From contig NZ_JAPNKC010000001.1 in the NCBI RefSeq assembly GCF_026626705.1, positions 2,852,001 to 2,916,000 of the forward strand: a stretch of DNA of 64,000 nucleotides, read 5' to 3'. The translations under genes were made by a program, and so were the position numbers. The notes beneath the pieces are model-generated. The model worked only from the letters and a program-made list of their open reading frames with translations. It was not told the DNA's origin and ran no database searches. Within the stretch, counting starts at the first letter, position 1. Every line of letters starts with the position of its first letter. This document shows, piece by piece, positions 35,111 to 45,890 of the stretch. The stretch is from Pyxidicoccus sp. MSG2. Its GTDB lineage: Bacteria > Myxococcota > Myxococcia > Myxococcales > Myxococcaceae.

Positions 35111-36746
35111 TGGCCTCCGCGTCCTCCAGGCCCAGCTCGCCCACGGACAGCTCGCGCATCCGGAACTTCTGCACCTTCCCCGTCACCGTCATCGGGAACG
35201 CGTCCACGAACTTCCAGTAGCGCGGCACCTTGTACGTGGAGATGCGCCCGGTGCAGTGCTTCCGCAGCTCCTCCTCCGTGAGCGTCACGCCGGGCTTCGT
35301 CTTCACCCAGGCCATCACCTCCTCGCCGTACTTCTTGCTCGGCACGCCGATGACCTGCGCCTCGCTCACGCCGGGATGCGTGTGGAGGAACTCCTCCACC
35401 TCGCGCGGGTAGATGTTCTCTCCACCCCGGATGATCATGTCCTTGATGCGGCCGACAATCTTCACGTAGCCGTCCGCGTCCATCGTGGCCAGGTCGCCCG
35501 TATGCATCCACCCCGCCCGGTCCACCGCCGCCTCCGTGGCCGTCGGGTTCTCCCAGTACCCGAGCATCACGCTGTACCCGCGCGTGCACAGCTCACCCGG
35601 CTGCCCCCGGGGCACCACCGCGCCCGAGTCCGCGTCCACAATCTTCACCTCCAGATGCGGGTGGATGCGCCCTACCGTGGACACCCGCTTGTCCAGCGGG
35701 TCATCCAGCGCGCTCTGCGTGGACACGGGTGACGTCTCCGTCATCCCGTAGCAGATGGTCACCTCGCGCATGTTCATCCGCGACTGCACCTGCTTCATCA
35801 CCTCCACCGGACACGGTGAGCCCGCCATGACGCCCGTGCGCAGCGACTTCAGGTCGAACTCGCCGAAGCGAGGGTGGTCCAGCTCCGCGATGAACATGGT
35901 GGGCACGCCGTACAGCGACGTGCACCGCTCCGCCTGCACCGTCTGCAGCACGGCCAGCGCGTCGAAGGCCTCGCCCGGAATCACCATGGTGGCGCCGTGT
36001 GACGTGCACGCCAGGTTGCCAATCACCATGCCGAAGCAGTGGTAGAAGGGCACGGGGATGCAGACGCGGTCCTCGGGGCCGTAGTGCAGCGCCTCCCCGA
36101 TGAAGAACCCGTTGTTCAGCACGTTGTGGTGCGACAGCGTGGCGCCCTTGGGGAAGCCCGTCGTCCCGGACGTGTACTGGATGTTGATGGGGTCATCGAA
36201 CTGGAGCGACGACTCGCGCTGCTCCAGCGCCTGCTCGCTCACGTGCTTCGCGTTGGAAAGGAGCAGCTGCCAGTCATCGTCCATCACCATCGTCACGCGC
36301 AGGCCGGGGCAGCGGGGACGGACCTCCTCCACCATGGACTTGTAGTCCGTCTGCCGGAAACCGCGCGCCAGCAACAGCACGCTGACTCCAGACTGGATGA
36401 GCGCGTACTCCAGCTCCGACGTGCGGTAGGCCGGGTTGAGGTTGACGAGAATGGCGCCGATGCGTGCGGTGGCGTACTGGGCCACCACCCACTCGAAGCG
36501 ATTGGGAGACCAGATGCCCACCCGGTCCCCCTTCTCCACGCCCAGCGCCAGCAGCCCCAGCGCGACCTGCGTGGTGGTGTCCCAGAGCTGCCGGTACGTG
36601 GCCCGGTAGTTCTGCGAGGCCACCACCAGCGCCTCCCGGTCTCCGTGCCGTTCGACGGTGCGGCGCAGGTTCTGACCAATCGTCTCGCCGAGCAGCGGGG
36701 TGGAGCTGGTGCCGTGGACGTACGAGGGAACCGGGGCGTGGGTCAT
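35097..36746 (-). CDS. AMP-dependent acyl-CoA synthetase (fatty-acid type)
   Basis: This 549-residue adenylate-forming enzyme has the P-loop-like [13 protein letters not shown], the A5 [20 protein letters not shown] and the A8 hinge [16 protein letters not shown], and ends with the catalytic Lys in [11 protein letters not shown]. The sequence matches medium- or long-chain acyl-CoA ligases (FadD-like, 'AMP-binding protein'). It activates fatty acids for beta-oxidation, a major route in myxobacteria. A 132-base gap separates it from the next divergent gene. Confidence 0.92.
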   Translation of the reverse strand: MTHAPVPSYVHGTSSTPLLGETIGQNLRRTVERHGDREALVVASQNYRATYRQLWDTTTQVALGLLALGVEKGDRVGIWSPNRFEWVVAQYATARIGAILVNLNPAYRTSELEYALIQSGVSVLLLARGFRQTDYKSMVEEVRPRCPGLRVTMVMDDDWQLLLSNAKHVSEQALEQRESSLQFDDPINIQYTSGTTGFPKGATLSHHNVLNNGFFIGEALHYGPEDRVCIPVPFYHCFGMVIGNLACTSHGATMVIPGEAFDALAVLQTVQAERCTSLYGVPTMFIAELDHPRFGEFDLKSLRTGVMAGSPCPVEVMKQVQSRMNMREVTICYGMTETSPVSTQSALDDPLDKRVSTVGRIHPHLEVKIVDADSGAVVPRGQPGELCTRGYSVMLGYWENPTATEAAVDRAGWMHTGDLATMDADGYVKIVGRIKDMIIRGGENIYPREVEEFLHTHPGVSEAQVIGVPSKKYGEEVMAWVKTKPGVTLTEEELRKHCTGRISTYKVPRYWKFVDAFPMTVTGKVQKFRMRELSVGELGLEDAEAIKTA

Positions 36747-36878
36747 GCGGCCATCGTCCCGCCGTTGGTCGACACCCGGCAAGTGCCCCATGGCGCGGGT
36801 GTGCGCCTCTGAAGAATCACAATTGGCGAAGCCAGCGCGTCCACTCCCACGACCCCCTCGACCGGACGGAGACCGGAC

Positions 36879-37235
36879 ATGATCACGCTGCCACTCGCGG
36901 ATATCGAAACCGCGGTCGTCAATGCCTTCGCGAGCTACCTCAGCCAGGACCCACACTCGTTCAATCTGACCCTCAGCGGTCACACGGTGCGGGTCGACAT
37001 CGAGCTGCGAGATGACAGGTTCGACTGCGGCATTCCCGGGTATGTGATGGCGAACGCCAACGTCCCGGCGCTCCGCGACTGGGTTCCGGACCACATCACG
37101 GCCGCGGGAGGGACCTACGTGGGCGGGCTGGCTCCCTGCAAGACAGTGGGGGGACGCGGCCAGGTGAACGTGGTGCTCAGGACCCAGAACGTCATGTTCA
37201 ACTTCCACGTCAACCTGGAGCACGACTGCGGGTAG
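36879..37235 (+). CDS. small uncharacterised protein
   Basis: This 118-residue protein is well composed and follows an ATG with GACGGAG upstream. It is predicted alpha then beta ([19 protein letters not shown], then [17 protein letters not shown]). Three Cys residues and an HVNLEHDCG end could bind metal. No family is recognised, and it has no obvious operon partner. Confidence 0.6.
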   Translation: MITLPLADIETAVVNAFASYLSQDPHSFNLTLSGHTVRVDIELRDDRFDCGIPGYVMANANVPALRDWVPDHITAAGGTYVGGLAPCKTVGGRGQVNVVLRTQNVMFNFHVNLEHDCG

Positions 37236-37425
37236 TGCCCGCGCCCGGTATTTCCCCCGCCACCCGCCTCCCATTGCCTGCCCGGCCCCCGGCCGGAGCG
37301 GCCCGCCCGGCCCCGTCCGCCTGTCCCCTGTCCTACATCTCAGGGGCCTTGGAGCCGCTTCTCGAAGCCGAAGCGGCATTCAAGCCGTGCGGCGCCCGCA
37401 CGCGGCGCGTTAAATGGGGGCGCTC

Positions 37426-38271
37426 ATGGACGACTCCAACTCCCGGCTGGTCGCGGCCCTGCTCGAAGCCCGGCAGCGCCACTGCTTCCCTCCAGACGTG
37501 CGCCGCGCGGCCCCCGAGTTCGTCGGTCAGGTGCTCGGCCTGCTCTTCCCGCACTTCGCGGAGCGCCTGGAGTGCACCGCCGCCGCCGTGCGCCGCGACG
37601 TCACCACCGTGGAGGCCAGCCTCCACCGCATCCGCGAGACGCTCGCCCCGCTCTACCCCGAAATCAACCCGTCCCTGCCCGCGCGCTTCATGGAGCGGCT
37701 GCCCGGCCTCTACGACTGGCTCCGCCAGGACGCCCAGGCCATCTTCGAGGCGGACCCCGCCGCCCGCACCGTGGACGAGGTCATCCTCACCTACCCGGGC
37801 TTCTACGCCATCGCCATCTACCGCGTGGCCAATGCCCTGCACGCGCTCGGCTTCCCGCTCCTGCCACGCCTGCTCACCGAGTACGCCCACCAGCGCACCG
37901 GCGTGGACATCCACCCTGGCGCCACCATCGGCCGGCGCTTCGTCATCGACCATGGCACCGGCGTGGTCATCGGCGAGACGACGCTCATCGGCGACAACGT
38001 GAAGCTCTACCAGGGCGTCACCCTGGGCGCGCTCATGGTGGAGAAGGCGCTGGCGGACAAGAAGCGCCACCCGACAATCGAAGACGACGTGGTGGTGTAC
38101 GCCAACGCCACCATCCTCGGCGGAGAGACGGTGGTGGGCCGCGGCAGCATCATCGCCGGCAACGCCTGGCTCACGCAGAGCGTCCCCCCTCAATCCGTTG
38201 TCACCCGCCGCAGCGAGGTGCGTCCCCGCGGCGCGGACGGAACGCTGGACGCACTCGAGTTCCACATCTGA
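37426..38271 (+). CDS. serine O-acetyltransferase
   Basis: ATG 37426 (or 37414, 12 bases earlier) gives 281 residues. The left-handed beta-helix hexapeptides (GVDIHPGATIGRRFVIDHGT, then GVVIGETTLIGDN) and the catalytic His/Asp region of CysE are present. The N-terminal helical domain matches the EpsC/SatA subgroup. It makes O-acetylserine from serine and acetyl-CoA. The cysteine synthase gene follows by 18 bases, so the two steps are one operon. Confidence 0.92.
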   Translation: MDDSNSRLVAALLEARQRHCFPPDVRRAAPEFVGQVLGLLFPHFAERLECTAAAVRRDVTTVEASLHRIRETLAPLYPEINPSLPARFMERLPGLYDWLRQDAQAIFEADPAARTVDEVILTYPGFYAIAIYRVANALHALGFPLLPRLLTEYAHQRTGVDIHPGATIGRRFVIDHGTGVVIGETTLIGDNVKLYQGVTLGALMVEKALADKKRHPTIEDDVVVYANATILGGETVVGRGSIIAGNAWLTQSVPPQSVVTRRSEVRPRGADGTLDALEFHI

Positions 38272-38289
38272 CCCGACGAGGCCCATGCC

Positions 38290-39213
<924 letters not shown>

Positions 39214-39217
39214 CCCG

Positions 39218-40354
39218 TCAGCCCAGGCGCGTCCGCACCAGCTCCACCAACCGGTCCATCTCCTCGGGCAGGTTGTAGAAATGGGGTGACAGGCGGACGC
39301 GCCCCCGGCGCACGGAGTGGGCGACGTCGCGCTCGGAGAGCCAGGCGCCCAGCGCCCGCGCATCTCCGCCAGGGGGCAGGAAGGTGAGGATGCCCGCGCG
39401 GTGCTCCGGCGAGGGCCCCACGTCACAGCCCAGCGCGCGCAGCCCCTCCTCCACCCGCGCCAGCAGCGCGTGGATGCGCGTCTCGATGACGCCCACGCCC
39501 ACCTCGTGCAAGAGCTCCAGCGCGGCACCCAGCGCGTAGATGCCGGTGTACGCGGCGCTGCCCTCCTCCAGCTTGAGTGCATCTGTGCGCAGCTCGAAGT
39601 GGCTGCGGTTGAAGTTCCACGCGTCGGTGGTGCTGCGCCAGCCCACCAGCACCGGGCGCAGCCGGGGCAGCACGTCCTTCGCCACATAGAGGAAGCCGAT
39701 GCCGGCGATGCCGAGCATCCACTTGTGACTGTCCGCGCTGAGGAAGTGGATGCGGCTCTTCTTCACGTCCACGGGCATGCAGCCCACGCTCTGGATGCCA
39801 TCCACGCAGAAGAGGACGCCCGCGCGCTCGCACAGCTCGCCAATCGCATCCAGGTCCGCGCGGTAGCCGGTGGCGAACTGCACGGAGGACAGGGCGACCA
39901 GCCGCGTGCGCGGGGTGAGGGCCGCGGCCACCGCTTCCGGCGTGACGCCGCCGGAGGACGCCTCGATTTCGCGCACCGCCACGCCGCGGTCCTTCAGGTG
40001 CTGCCATGGGTAGACGTTGGAGGGGTACTCCAGCGACGAGGCCACGGCCACCTCGTCCCCGGGCTTCCAGTCCAGCCCTTCCGCGACGAGGCCCAGGCCG
40101 TGGCTGGTGTTGCGCACGAAGGCCACCTCGCCGGGCTCGGCGTTGACGAGCCGCGCCGCCAGCCCGCGCACGTGCTCGCAGTGCTTCTCCCAGCCGCGCT
40201 CATGCTTGATGCCGTGGTAGACGAGGTCGTCCATCCAGCCGCGTACGGCCTCGGCGGCCCGCAGGCTGGTGGGGGCCACGCCAGCGTGGTTGAGGTAGAG
40301 CTGCTCCTGGAGGACGGGGAACAGGGCGCGGTAGGACTCGAGCGAGCGCGTCAT
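39218..40354 (-). CDS. class V aminotransferase-fold enzyme (cysteine desulfurase/kynureninase-like)
   Basis: The start at 40354 removes a non-native extension in the longer frame. The 378-residue PLP enzyme has YLNHAGVAPTS at the N-terminus and the PLP Lys in LSADSHKWMLGIAGIGFLY. A conserved FVRNTSHGLG and SSVQFATGYRADL are typical of IscS-related and isopenicillin-N-epimerase-like enzymes. It converges on the cysteine synthase gene, 5 bases apart. The exact reaction is not decided by motifs. Confidence 0.88.
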   Translation of the reverse strand: MTRSLESYRALFPVLQEQLYLNHAGVAPTSLRAAEAVRGWMDDLVYHGIKHERGWEKHCEHVRGLAARLVNAEPGEVAFVRNTSHGLGLVAEGLDWKPGDEVAVASSLEYPSNVYPWQHLKDRGVAVREIEASSGGVTPEAVAAALTPRTRLVALSSVQFATGYRADLDAIGELCERAGVLFCVDGIQSVGCMPVDVKKSRIHFLSADSHKWMLGIAGIGFLYVAKDVLPRLRPVLVGWRSTTDAWNFNRSHFELRTDALKLEEGSAAYTGIYALGAALELLHEVGVGVIETRIHALLARVEEGLRALGCDVGPSPEHRAGILTFLPPGGDARALGAWLSERDVAHSVRRGRVRLSPHFYNLPEEMDRLVELVRTRLG

Positions 40355-40494
40355 GCGCGCGACTCTACCTGCTGGCCTCTTCACCGCGGGTGCCTGTCGC
40401 GCCGCGGTGTCCACCCCGTGGCAGGCCCCCTCCCTCCCGCACGGCGGGCGGATGCGGTATTCGTCAGGTGCTGGCCACGAGACGAGGGCACCGC

Positions 40495-41982
40495 ATGCGC
40501 CGAGAGGTTGTGGGAGCCGTGAGGAACACGCTGCTGGCGGGACTCACGCTGTTCGTGGCGGGCTGCGCGGGCACCGTGCGTGCCCCCTACCCGCCCATTC
40601 AAGCGGACACGTCTCCGGCGGCGCTGGCGCGGGGCGCCACCATCTTCCATGCGAGCTGCGAGGCGTGCCACCGGAACGGTGGCGCGGAGACGGTGTCCGG
40701 TGCGCCGCTGCGTGAACTGCCCTCGTACATGGGGAGCTTCTACGCGGCCAACCTCACGTCGCACCCGACGGCGGGCGTGGGCTCCGCGACGGACGAGGAA
40801 TTGGCGCGGGCCATCCGCTACGCGGTGAGTCGCGACGGGCGGCTGATGGTGATGCCCAGCTACGCCATGGGCGACGCGGACCTCGCGGCGGTGCTGGGGT
40901 TCATGCGCTCGGGGGACCCGCTGTTCGCCGCGGACGCGCAGCCGGCGCCGCGCTCGGAGTTCAGCTTCTTTGGTGGGCTGGGCTTCCGCGTCATCACCGG
41001 CAACGAGCCGGTGGAGCGCCCCGCCTCGGGCATCCCCGTGCCGGCGAAGGCGGCCACCCTGGAGTACGGCCGCTACATGGCGCATGACGTGTACGACTGC
41101 GCGTCGTGCCATACCGACGGCTTCAGCCCGAACAAGACGGAGGGCGACGACGTCTTCTCTGGCGGCATGTCCTTCCTGGACCCGGAGGGGAACAAGGTCC
41201 GCTCCAGCAACATCACCTTCCACGAGACGGGGCTGGCGAACTGGACGCTGGAGGACTTCACCCGCGCGGTGAGAGATGGCCTCGCGCCGGATGGCTCCGC
41301 GCTGCGCTCGCCCATGCCGCGCTTCCGGGGCATGGACACCGTGGAGGCCCAGGCCCTCTATGACTTCCTGCGCTCCGTGCCCGAGCAGGACAACGAGGTG
41401 AAGGGGGCCCGGCCGCGCCTCACCGCCACCTCCGTGCGCCCCGCCTGGGTGGCGGAGAGCGCGGAGACGTCCGGGGGCGCCGACGCGAACACCGCGAGCT
41501 CCGTGGCTGAAGCCGCCGCCCTGAGCCGGAGCGAGGACTCCGCCAGCGCTTCGTCCGGGACGGCGGCGAGCCCCCCGGCCACCGGCGCCGGAGGGGCGAC
41601 CGCGGCGGGCGGCTCCGCGACGTCGGGCGTTGCGCCCTCGAAGGGCGGCGGCACGGTGACCACAGCCCCCCTCGCCTCCTCCACCGCGCCGGCACCCCAG
41701 CGGAAGCCGCATGCCTCCGAGCCGAAGGTGGATGCGGCGAAGCTCTTCGTGCAGCTCGGCTGCGCGAGCTGCCATGGCCCCGGCGCCCGCTACCACGACC
41801 GGCTCGCGCAGGCCTCGGGCAAGAGTGACGCGGACCTGGTGCGCTGGGTGCGCAACCCCGAACAGTTCCTCCCGGGCACACCCATGCCCACCTACGCGGA
41901 CCTGATTGACGAGCGCACCGCGCGGGCCCTGGTGCGCTGGGTGAAGGCCGGTGGCCCGGCCTCGCTGCCGTCCTCCCGCTGA
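40495..41982 (+). CDS. tri-heme cytochrome c lipoprotein
   Basis: This 495-residue protein has a signal peptide and lipobox LFVAGC, and three CxxCH heme sites: C55-H59, C202-H206 and C423-H427. A long Ala/Ser/Gly/Pro linker (about residues 320-405) separates the first two domains from the last. Each domain resembles class I cytochrome c. It is probably an outer-face electron carrier, perhaps a subunit for a dehydrogenase or oxidase that is not encoded nearby. Confidence 0.9.
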   Translation: MRREVVGAVRNTLLAGLTLFVAGCAGTVRAPYPPIQADTSPAALARGATIFHASCEACHRNGGAETVSGAPLRELPSYMGSFYAANLTSHPTAGVGSATDEELARAIRYAVSRDGRLMVMPSYAMGDADLAAVLGFMRSGDPLFAADAQPAPRSEFSFFGGLGFRVITGNEPVERPASGIPVPAKAATLEYGRYMAHDVYDCASCHTDGFSPNKTEGDDVFSGGMSFLDPEGNKVRSSNITFHETGLANWTLEDFTRAVRDGLAPDGSALRSPMPRFRGMDTVEAQALYDFLRSVPEQDNEVKGARPRLTATSVRPAWVAESAETSGGADANTASSVAEAAALSRSEDSASASSGTAASPPATGAGGATAAGGSATSGVAPSKGGGTVTTAPLASSTAPAPQRKPHASEPKVDAAKLFVQLGCASCHGPGARYHDRLAQASGKSDADLVRWVRNPEQFLPGTPMPTYADLIDERTARALVRWVKAGGPASLPSSR

Positions 41983-42279
41983 GCCATCCGCACCCGTCGT
42001 CGCCGCGCCGTCCTCGGGAGGCGACGTGATTTCGACCCGGGCCGGGTGGGAAATGACGGGCGTAATTGCCAGAGAAAAGCCGGTGCGCCGTATCTGGAGT
42101 GGAAGTTCCTCGGGAATGTTTCTTGGTTACACCCTCGAGGCGCGTGCCACTCCGGTGCTAACCGGCCCCTGCCCCGGGGTGGCACGTGTGACTTCCATCC
42201 GCCACGCCCGCCGCCCCGCGCTTGCCCCCGAGGAGGGAAGGCTGCGCCCGGAGTCCGGCTCGCGTAGCGTGGGCCCCCC
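41983..42279. other. intergenic region before pxpAB
   Basis: No gene is seen. An A-rich patch (about 42060-42080) could hold the promoter, but no clear -35/-10 pair stands out. Confidence 0.3.
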
Positions 42280-43566
42280 ATGACGGAGTGCCTCCTCAAC
42301 ATCGACCTGGGCGAACTGCCCGGTGAGGACGAGCAGCTCTACACGCTCGCCCACGTGGCCAACATCGCCTGTGGTGGGCACGCGGGGGACGACGCATCCA
42401 TGCGCCGCGCGCTGGAGTCGTGCGCCCGCCATGGCACGCGTGCCGGAGCCCACCCCTCCTACGAGGACCGCGAGGGCTTCGGCCGCAAGGCCCTGGAGGT
42501 GTCTCCCGAAGTGATGCGCGGCCAGGTGGCCCGGCAGTGCGCGCGGCTCGCGCGGCTCGCGGCCAGCCAGGGTGTGCCGGTGCGGTACGCCAAGCCGCAT
42601 GGCGCCCTCTATCACTCGGCCAATGCCTCTCCGGAGCTGGCTCGCGCGGTGGTGCGGGGCGTGGTGGAGGCGCTGGGGCGAAGCCTCACCTTCATCGGTC
42701 CGGGCGCGGGGGCGTTGCGCGACGCGGCCCGGGCAGAGGGGCTGGCCTACGCGCGCGAGGGCTTCGCGGACCGGGGCACGCGGCCGGATGGCTCGCTCAT
42801 TCCGCGCGGGCAGCCCGGGGCCGTGCTCACCGACGTCGCGCGGGCCCGGGAGAACACCGTGCGGCTGGCCACCGGCGGCGCGGTGGACACCCTCTGCGTG
42901 CACGGGGACACCCCGGGCGCGGTGGAGCTGGCCCGCGAGGTGCGCGCCACACTGGATGCGCTCGCCCTGCGCGCGGAAGCCCTGGGAGATGGCGCGCTGA
43001 GGCTGGCGCTGCCGGAAGGCCTGGAGCGCCGGTCCGCGCGCGAGGCGTTGTGCGCGCTGCCTCACGTGGTGGATGCGGTCATCACGGAAGAGCACGCCTG
43101 CGTGTACTTCGACCCGGACGCACCGCCCGAGGAACCGCGGCTGGCGCTCGCGCGGCTGCTGCACGTGCCGCCCCCTCCGGACGCGCGCCCGCCCACCACC
43201 CTGCGCGTGCGCTACGACGGGCCGGACCTGGAGGCGGTGGCGGCGCGCACGGGGTTGACGAAGGACGAGGTGACGCGGCTCCACACGGCGCGCGAGTACA
43301 CGGTGCGGTGCGTGGGCTTCCTGCCGGGCTTCGCGTACCTGGGAGAGGTGGACTCGCGCATCGTAGTGCCCCGGCTGGCCACGCCTCGCACGCGGGTGCC
43401 GGCGCTGGCGGTGGGAATCGCGGGTGGGCGCACGGGGGTGTACCCCTTCGCCTCGCCCGGCGGGTGGAACCTCATCGGCACCGCGCTGGACTTCACCGCC
43501 TTCACGCCGGACCAGGGCGCGGTGCTGCGGCTCGGTGACCGGGTGCGCTTCGAGCGGGTGGATTGA
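42280..43566 (+). CDS. 5-oxoprolinase subunits A and B fused (PxpA-PxpB)
   Basis: This 428-residue chain joins two proteins that are usually separate. Residues 1-245 are LamB/YcsF (PxpA): LNIDLGELPGEDEQLY, ACGGHAGDD, GAHPSYEDREGFGRK, RYAKPHGALYH. From about residue 250 a KipI-type (PxpB) domain follows, with DAVITEEHACVYFDP and VRCVGFLPGFAYLG. PxpA-B-C cleave 5-oxoproline to glutamate with ATP. The expected PxpC gene overlaps the stop. The domain order and fused reading frame are clear in the sequence. Confidence 0.92.
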   Translation: MTECLLNIDLGELPGEDEQLYTLAHVANIACGGHAGDDASMRRALESCARHGTRAGAHPSYEDREGFGRKALEVSPEVMRGQVARQCARLARLAASQGVPVRYAKPHGALYHSANASPELARAVVRGVVEALGRSLTFIGPGAGALRDAARAEGLAYAREGFADRGTRPDGSLIPRGQPGAVLTDVARARENTVRLATGGAVDTLCVHGDTPGAVELAREVRATLDALALRAEALGDGALRLALPEGLERRSAREALCALPHVVDAVITEEHACVYFDPDAPPEEPRLALARLLHVPPPPDARPPTTLRVRYDGPDLEAVAARTGLTKDEVTRLHTAREYTVRCVGFLPGFAYLGEVDSRIVVPRLATPRTRVPALAVGIAGGRTGVYPFASPGGWNLIGTALDFTAFTPDQGAVLRLGDRVRFERVD

Positions 43567-44441
43567 TGGCGGGCTGGCTGGACATCACGGGCGTGGGAGG
43601 CCCCGCCACGGTGCAGGACGCCGGACGGCCGGGGCAGATGCACCATGGCGTGCCTCCGGGCGGAGCGTGGGTGCCGGAATTGCTGGCGCTGGCCAACCGC
43701 GCGGTGGGCAACCCATGGGGCGCGGCGGCGCTGGAGACCTTCGGGAAGCTGGAGCTGCGGGGGCGCGGGAGAAGGACGCACGTGTCCGTGGACGGGCGGA
43801 CCTTCAGCGTGGCGGACGGAGAGGTCTTCACCGTGCCCGCGCCGGAGTCCGCGAGCGTGCGCTACGTCGCGGTGGACGGAGGGCTCGCGGTGCCTGAAGT
43901 GCTGGGCGGACGCGGCACGCTGATGGTGGCACGACTGGGAGGGCACGAGGGCCGGCTGCTGCGTCCGGGAGATGTCCTGCCGCTGGGCGAGGGGGGCGGC
44001 ACGACGGAGACACTGGAGCTCGGGGATGCGCTGGACGTGACGGCGCCCATCCGGGTGATGCTCGGTCCGGACCTGGAGCGCTTCGGCGCGGCGACGCGGG
44101 CCTCACTGCTGGCGGACACCTTCACCGTCTCCCCGGCGAGTGACAGGGTGGGGATGCGGCTGCGTGGGACGGCGCTGGCACACGGCGACGAAGGGGCCGG
44201 CACGTCGCGCCCCATGGTGCGAGGGGCCATCCAGGTGACGCTGTCGGGAGAGCCCATCGTCCTCGGGCCGGACCACCCCACGACGGGCGGCTATCCGCTC
44301 ATCGCCACCGTCATCCACGCGGACTGGGGCCGGCTCTGCGCACGCCGTCCGGGAACACCCGTGCGCTTCGTCGCCGTCAGCATGGAAGGCGCGCGCGAAG
44401 CGTGGCGCCAACACCTGGAGCGCTTCCGTCCCACCATGTGA
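43566..44441 (+). CDS. pxpC: 5-oxoprolinase subunit C (biotin-dependent carboxylase-like)
   Basis: ATG 43566 overlaps the final base of the upstream stop (TTG 43563 is an alternative). The 291-residue protein matches PxpC/KipA: ITGVGGPATVQDAGRPG at the start, YVAVDGGLAVPEVLGGRGT, SDRVGMRLRG and a late LGPDHPTTGGYPLIATV. With the fused PxpAB it completes the 5-oxoprolinase complex of the cytoplasm. Confidence 0.92.
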   Translation: MAGWLDITGVGGPATVQDAGRPGQMHHGVPPGGAWVPELLALANRAVGNPWGAAALETFGKLELRGRGRRTHVSVDGRTFSVADGEVFTVPAPESASVRYVAVDGGLAVPEVLGGRGTLMVARLGGHEGRLLRPGDVLPLGEGGGTTETLELGDALDVTAPIRVMLGPDLERFGAATRASLLADTFTVSPASDRVGMRLRGTALAHGDEGAGTSRPMVRGAIQVTLSGEPIVLGPDHPTTGGYPLIATVIHADWGRLCARRPGTPVRFVAVSMEGAREAWRQHLERFRPTM

Positions 44442-44444
44442 CGG

Positions 44445-45020
44445 TCAGGGCGCCTCCAGCTCCGGAGGCCACAGCAAGCCGAGATCCAACTCCAGGACCT
44501 CGAAGGGCTCGGCCCTGATGCGCGCCTCACCGGAGTACGTGCCCCGCTGTATCCACTGTCCCTCGTGCCGCCGGAACACCTCCAGCGTGCGCAGGGCCGG
44601 GTCCACCAGCCAGACGTATTCCACACCCTCGCGCGCGTAGATCTCCCGCTTGCGCTTGCGGTCCAGCGTCGCGGTGGACGGGGAGAGCACCTCGCAGACC
44701 CAGTCTGGTGCGAGGGTGAAGAAGGGCACCCGCCGCATCTGGGGCATCCGCTCGCTCCGCCAGCCGGCAATGTCCGGAACGAGCACGTCCTCGCCGAAGT
44801 GCAGTTCGGGCTCATTGAGAATCCACCAGCCCCCAGGTGCCCGCTGTCCGGCCTGGAAGGTCGTGAACAGCAGTCCTCCAATCGCGAAATGCGCCACCGC
44901 ATGCGGGCTCGCGGGCCGCGACATGGCGATGAGCTCGCCATCGATGATCTGCCCGACCATGTTCTCGGGCAGCGCCTCGATGTCGGCATAGGTCGCGCGC
45001 CGCTTCGTCTCGTTGCCCAT
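44445..45020 (-). CDS. Uma2-family endonuclease-like protein
   Basis: Start 45020 has GGGGAG upstream and gives 191 residues, the typical Uma2 length; a longer frame to 45110 is less likely. Landmarks are the PD-(D/E)XK core: FGEDVLVPDIAGW, APDWVCEVLSPSTATLDR, and KREIYAREGVEYVWLVDP. Uma2 (DUF820) proteins are abundant in myxobacteria and cyanobacteria and resemble restriction-fold nucleases, but no substrate is known. It stands alone, next to pxpC. Confidence 0.88.
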   Translation of the reverse strand: MGNETKRRATYADIEALPENMVGQIIDGELIAMSRPASPHAVAHFAIGGLLFTTFQAGQRAPGGWWILNEPELHFGEDVLVPDIAGWRSERMPQMRRVPFFTLAPDWVCEVLSPSTATLDRKRKREIYAREGVEYVWLVDPALRTLEVFRRHEGQWIQRGTYSGEARIRAEPFEVLELDLGLLWPPELEAP

Positions 45021-45147
45021 CTCGATGCTCCCCGGTCCACCAACCTCCAACCCATTCATCATCAGCCCTGCCTCCCGGAAGTGAAACCCCACCCCTGATG
45101 GTGTGTCCACTCCTTCCTACTCCACGGGTCTGACAGCGACTCCCTCC

Positions 45148-45882
45148 TCACCGCCGCAGCAGGCGGGCCAGGAACTCCCGGGTGCGGGGGTGCTTCGGTT
45201 CGCGTAGCACCTGCTGGGGCGCGCCCTCCTCCACCACCTTCCCCGCGTCCATGAACAGCACGCGGTGGGCCACGTCCTCGGCGAAGCCCATCTCGTGCGT
45301 CACCACGCACATGGTCATCCCCTCGCGCGCCAGCTCGCGCATGACCTCTAGCACCTCACCCACCAGCTCCGGGTCCAGCGCGCTGGTGGGCTCGTCGAAC
45401 AACATCACCTCGGGCCTCATCGCCAGCGCCCGGGCAATGGCCACCCGCTGCTGCTGCCCGCCGGAGAGCTGCTCCGGCCAGGCCCCGGCCTTCCCGCCCA
45501 GGTGGACCAACTCCAGCATGCGCCGTCCCAGCGCCTCGGCCTCCGCGTCCGGCAGCCCCAGCACCTTGCGAGGCGCCAGCGTCACGTTGTCCAGCACGCT
45601 CAGGTGGGGGAAGAGGAGGAAGCGCTGGAACACCATGCCCACGCGGCGGTGCAGCGCCTGGAGCGCCTTCGGCTCGTCGCGCACCGGCACGCCGCCCACC
45701 ACCACCTCGCCTTCCGACGGCATCTCCAGCCCGCACAGGCACCGCAGCAGCGTGGACTTGCCACACCCGGACGGGCCCACGAAGACCACCACCTCTCCAG
45801 GCTCCACCGTGAGGTCCACGCCCCGGAGGACCTCCAGCGTCCCGAATCGCTTGTGCAGGTTGCGGACTTCGACGAGCGACAT
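45148..45882 (-). CDS. amino-acid ABC transporter ATPase (GlnQ-like)
   Basis: This 244-residue protein has Walker [11 protein letters not shown], the signature [15 protein letters not shown], Walker [15 protein letters not shown] and the H-loop VVTHEMGFA. This matches the polar-amino-acid group (GlnQ/HisP/GltL). It follows the fused binding protein/permease by 8 bases and should power it. Confidence 0.93.
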   Translation of the reverse strand: MSLVEVRNLHKRFGTLEVLRGVDLTVEPGEVVVFVGPSGCGKSTLLRCLCGLEMPSEGEVVVGGVPVRDEPKALQALHRRVGMVFQRFLLFPHLSVLDNVTLAPRKVLGLPDAEAEALGRRMLELVHLGGKAGAWPEQLSGGQQQRVAIARALAMRPEVMLFDEPTSALDPELVGEVLEVMRELAREGMTMCVVTHEMGFAEDVAHRVLFMDAGKVVEEGAPQQVLREPKHPRTREFLARLLRR

Positions 45883-45890
45883 GCGCCTCC

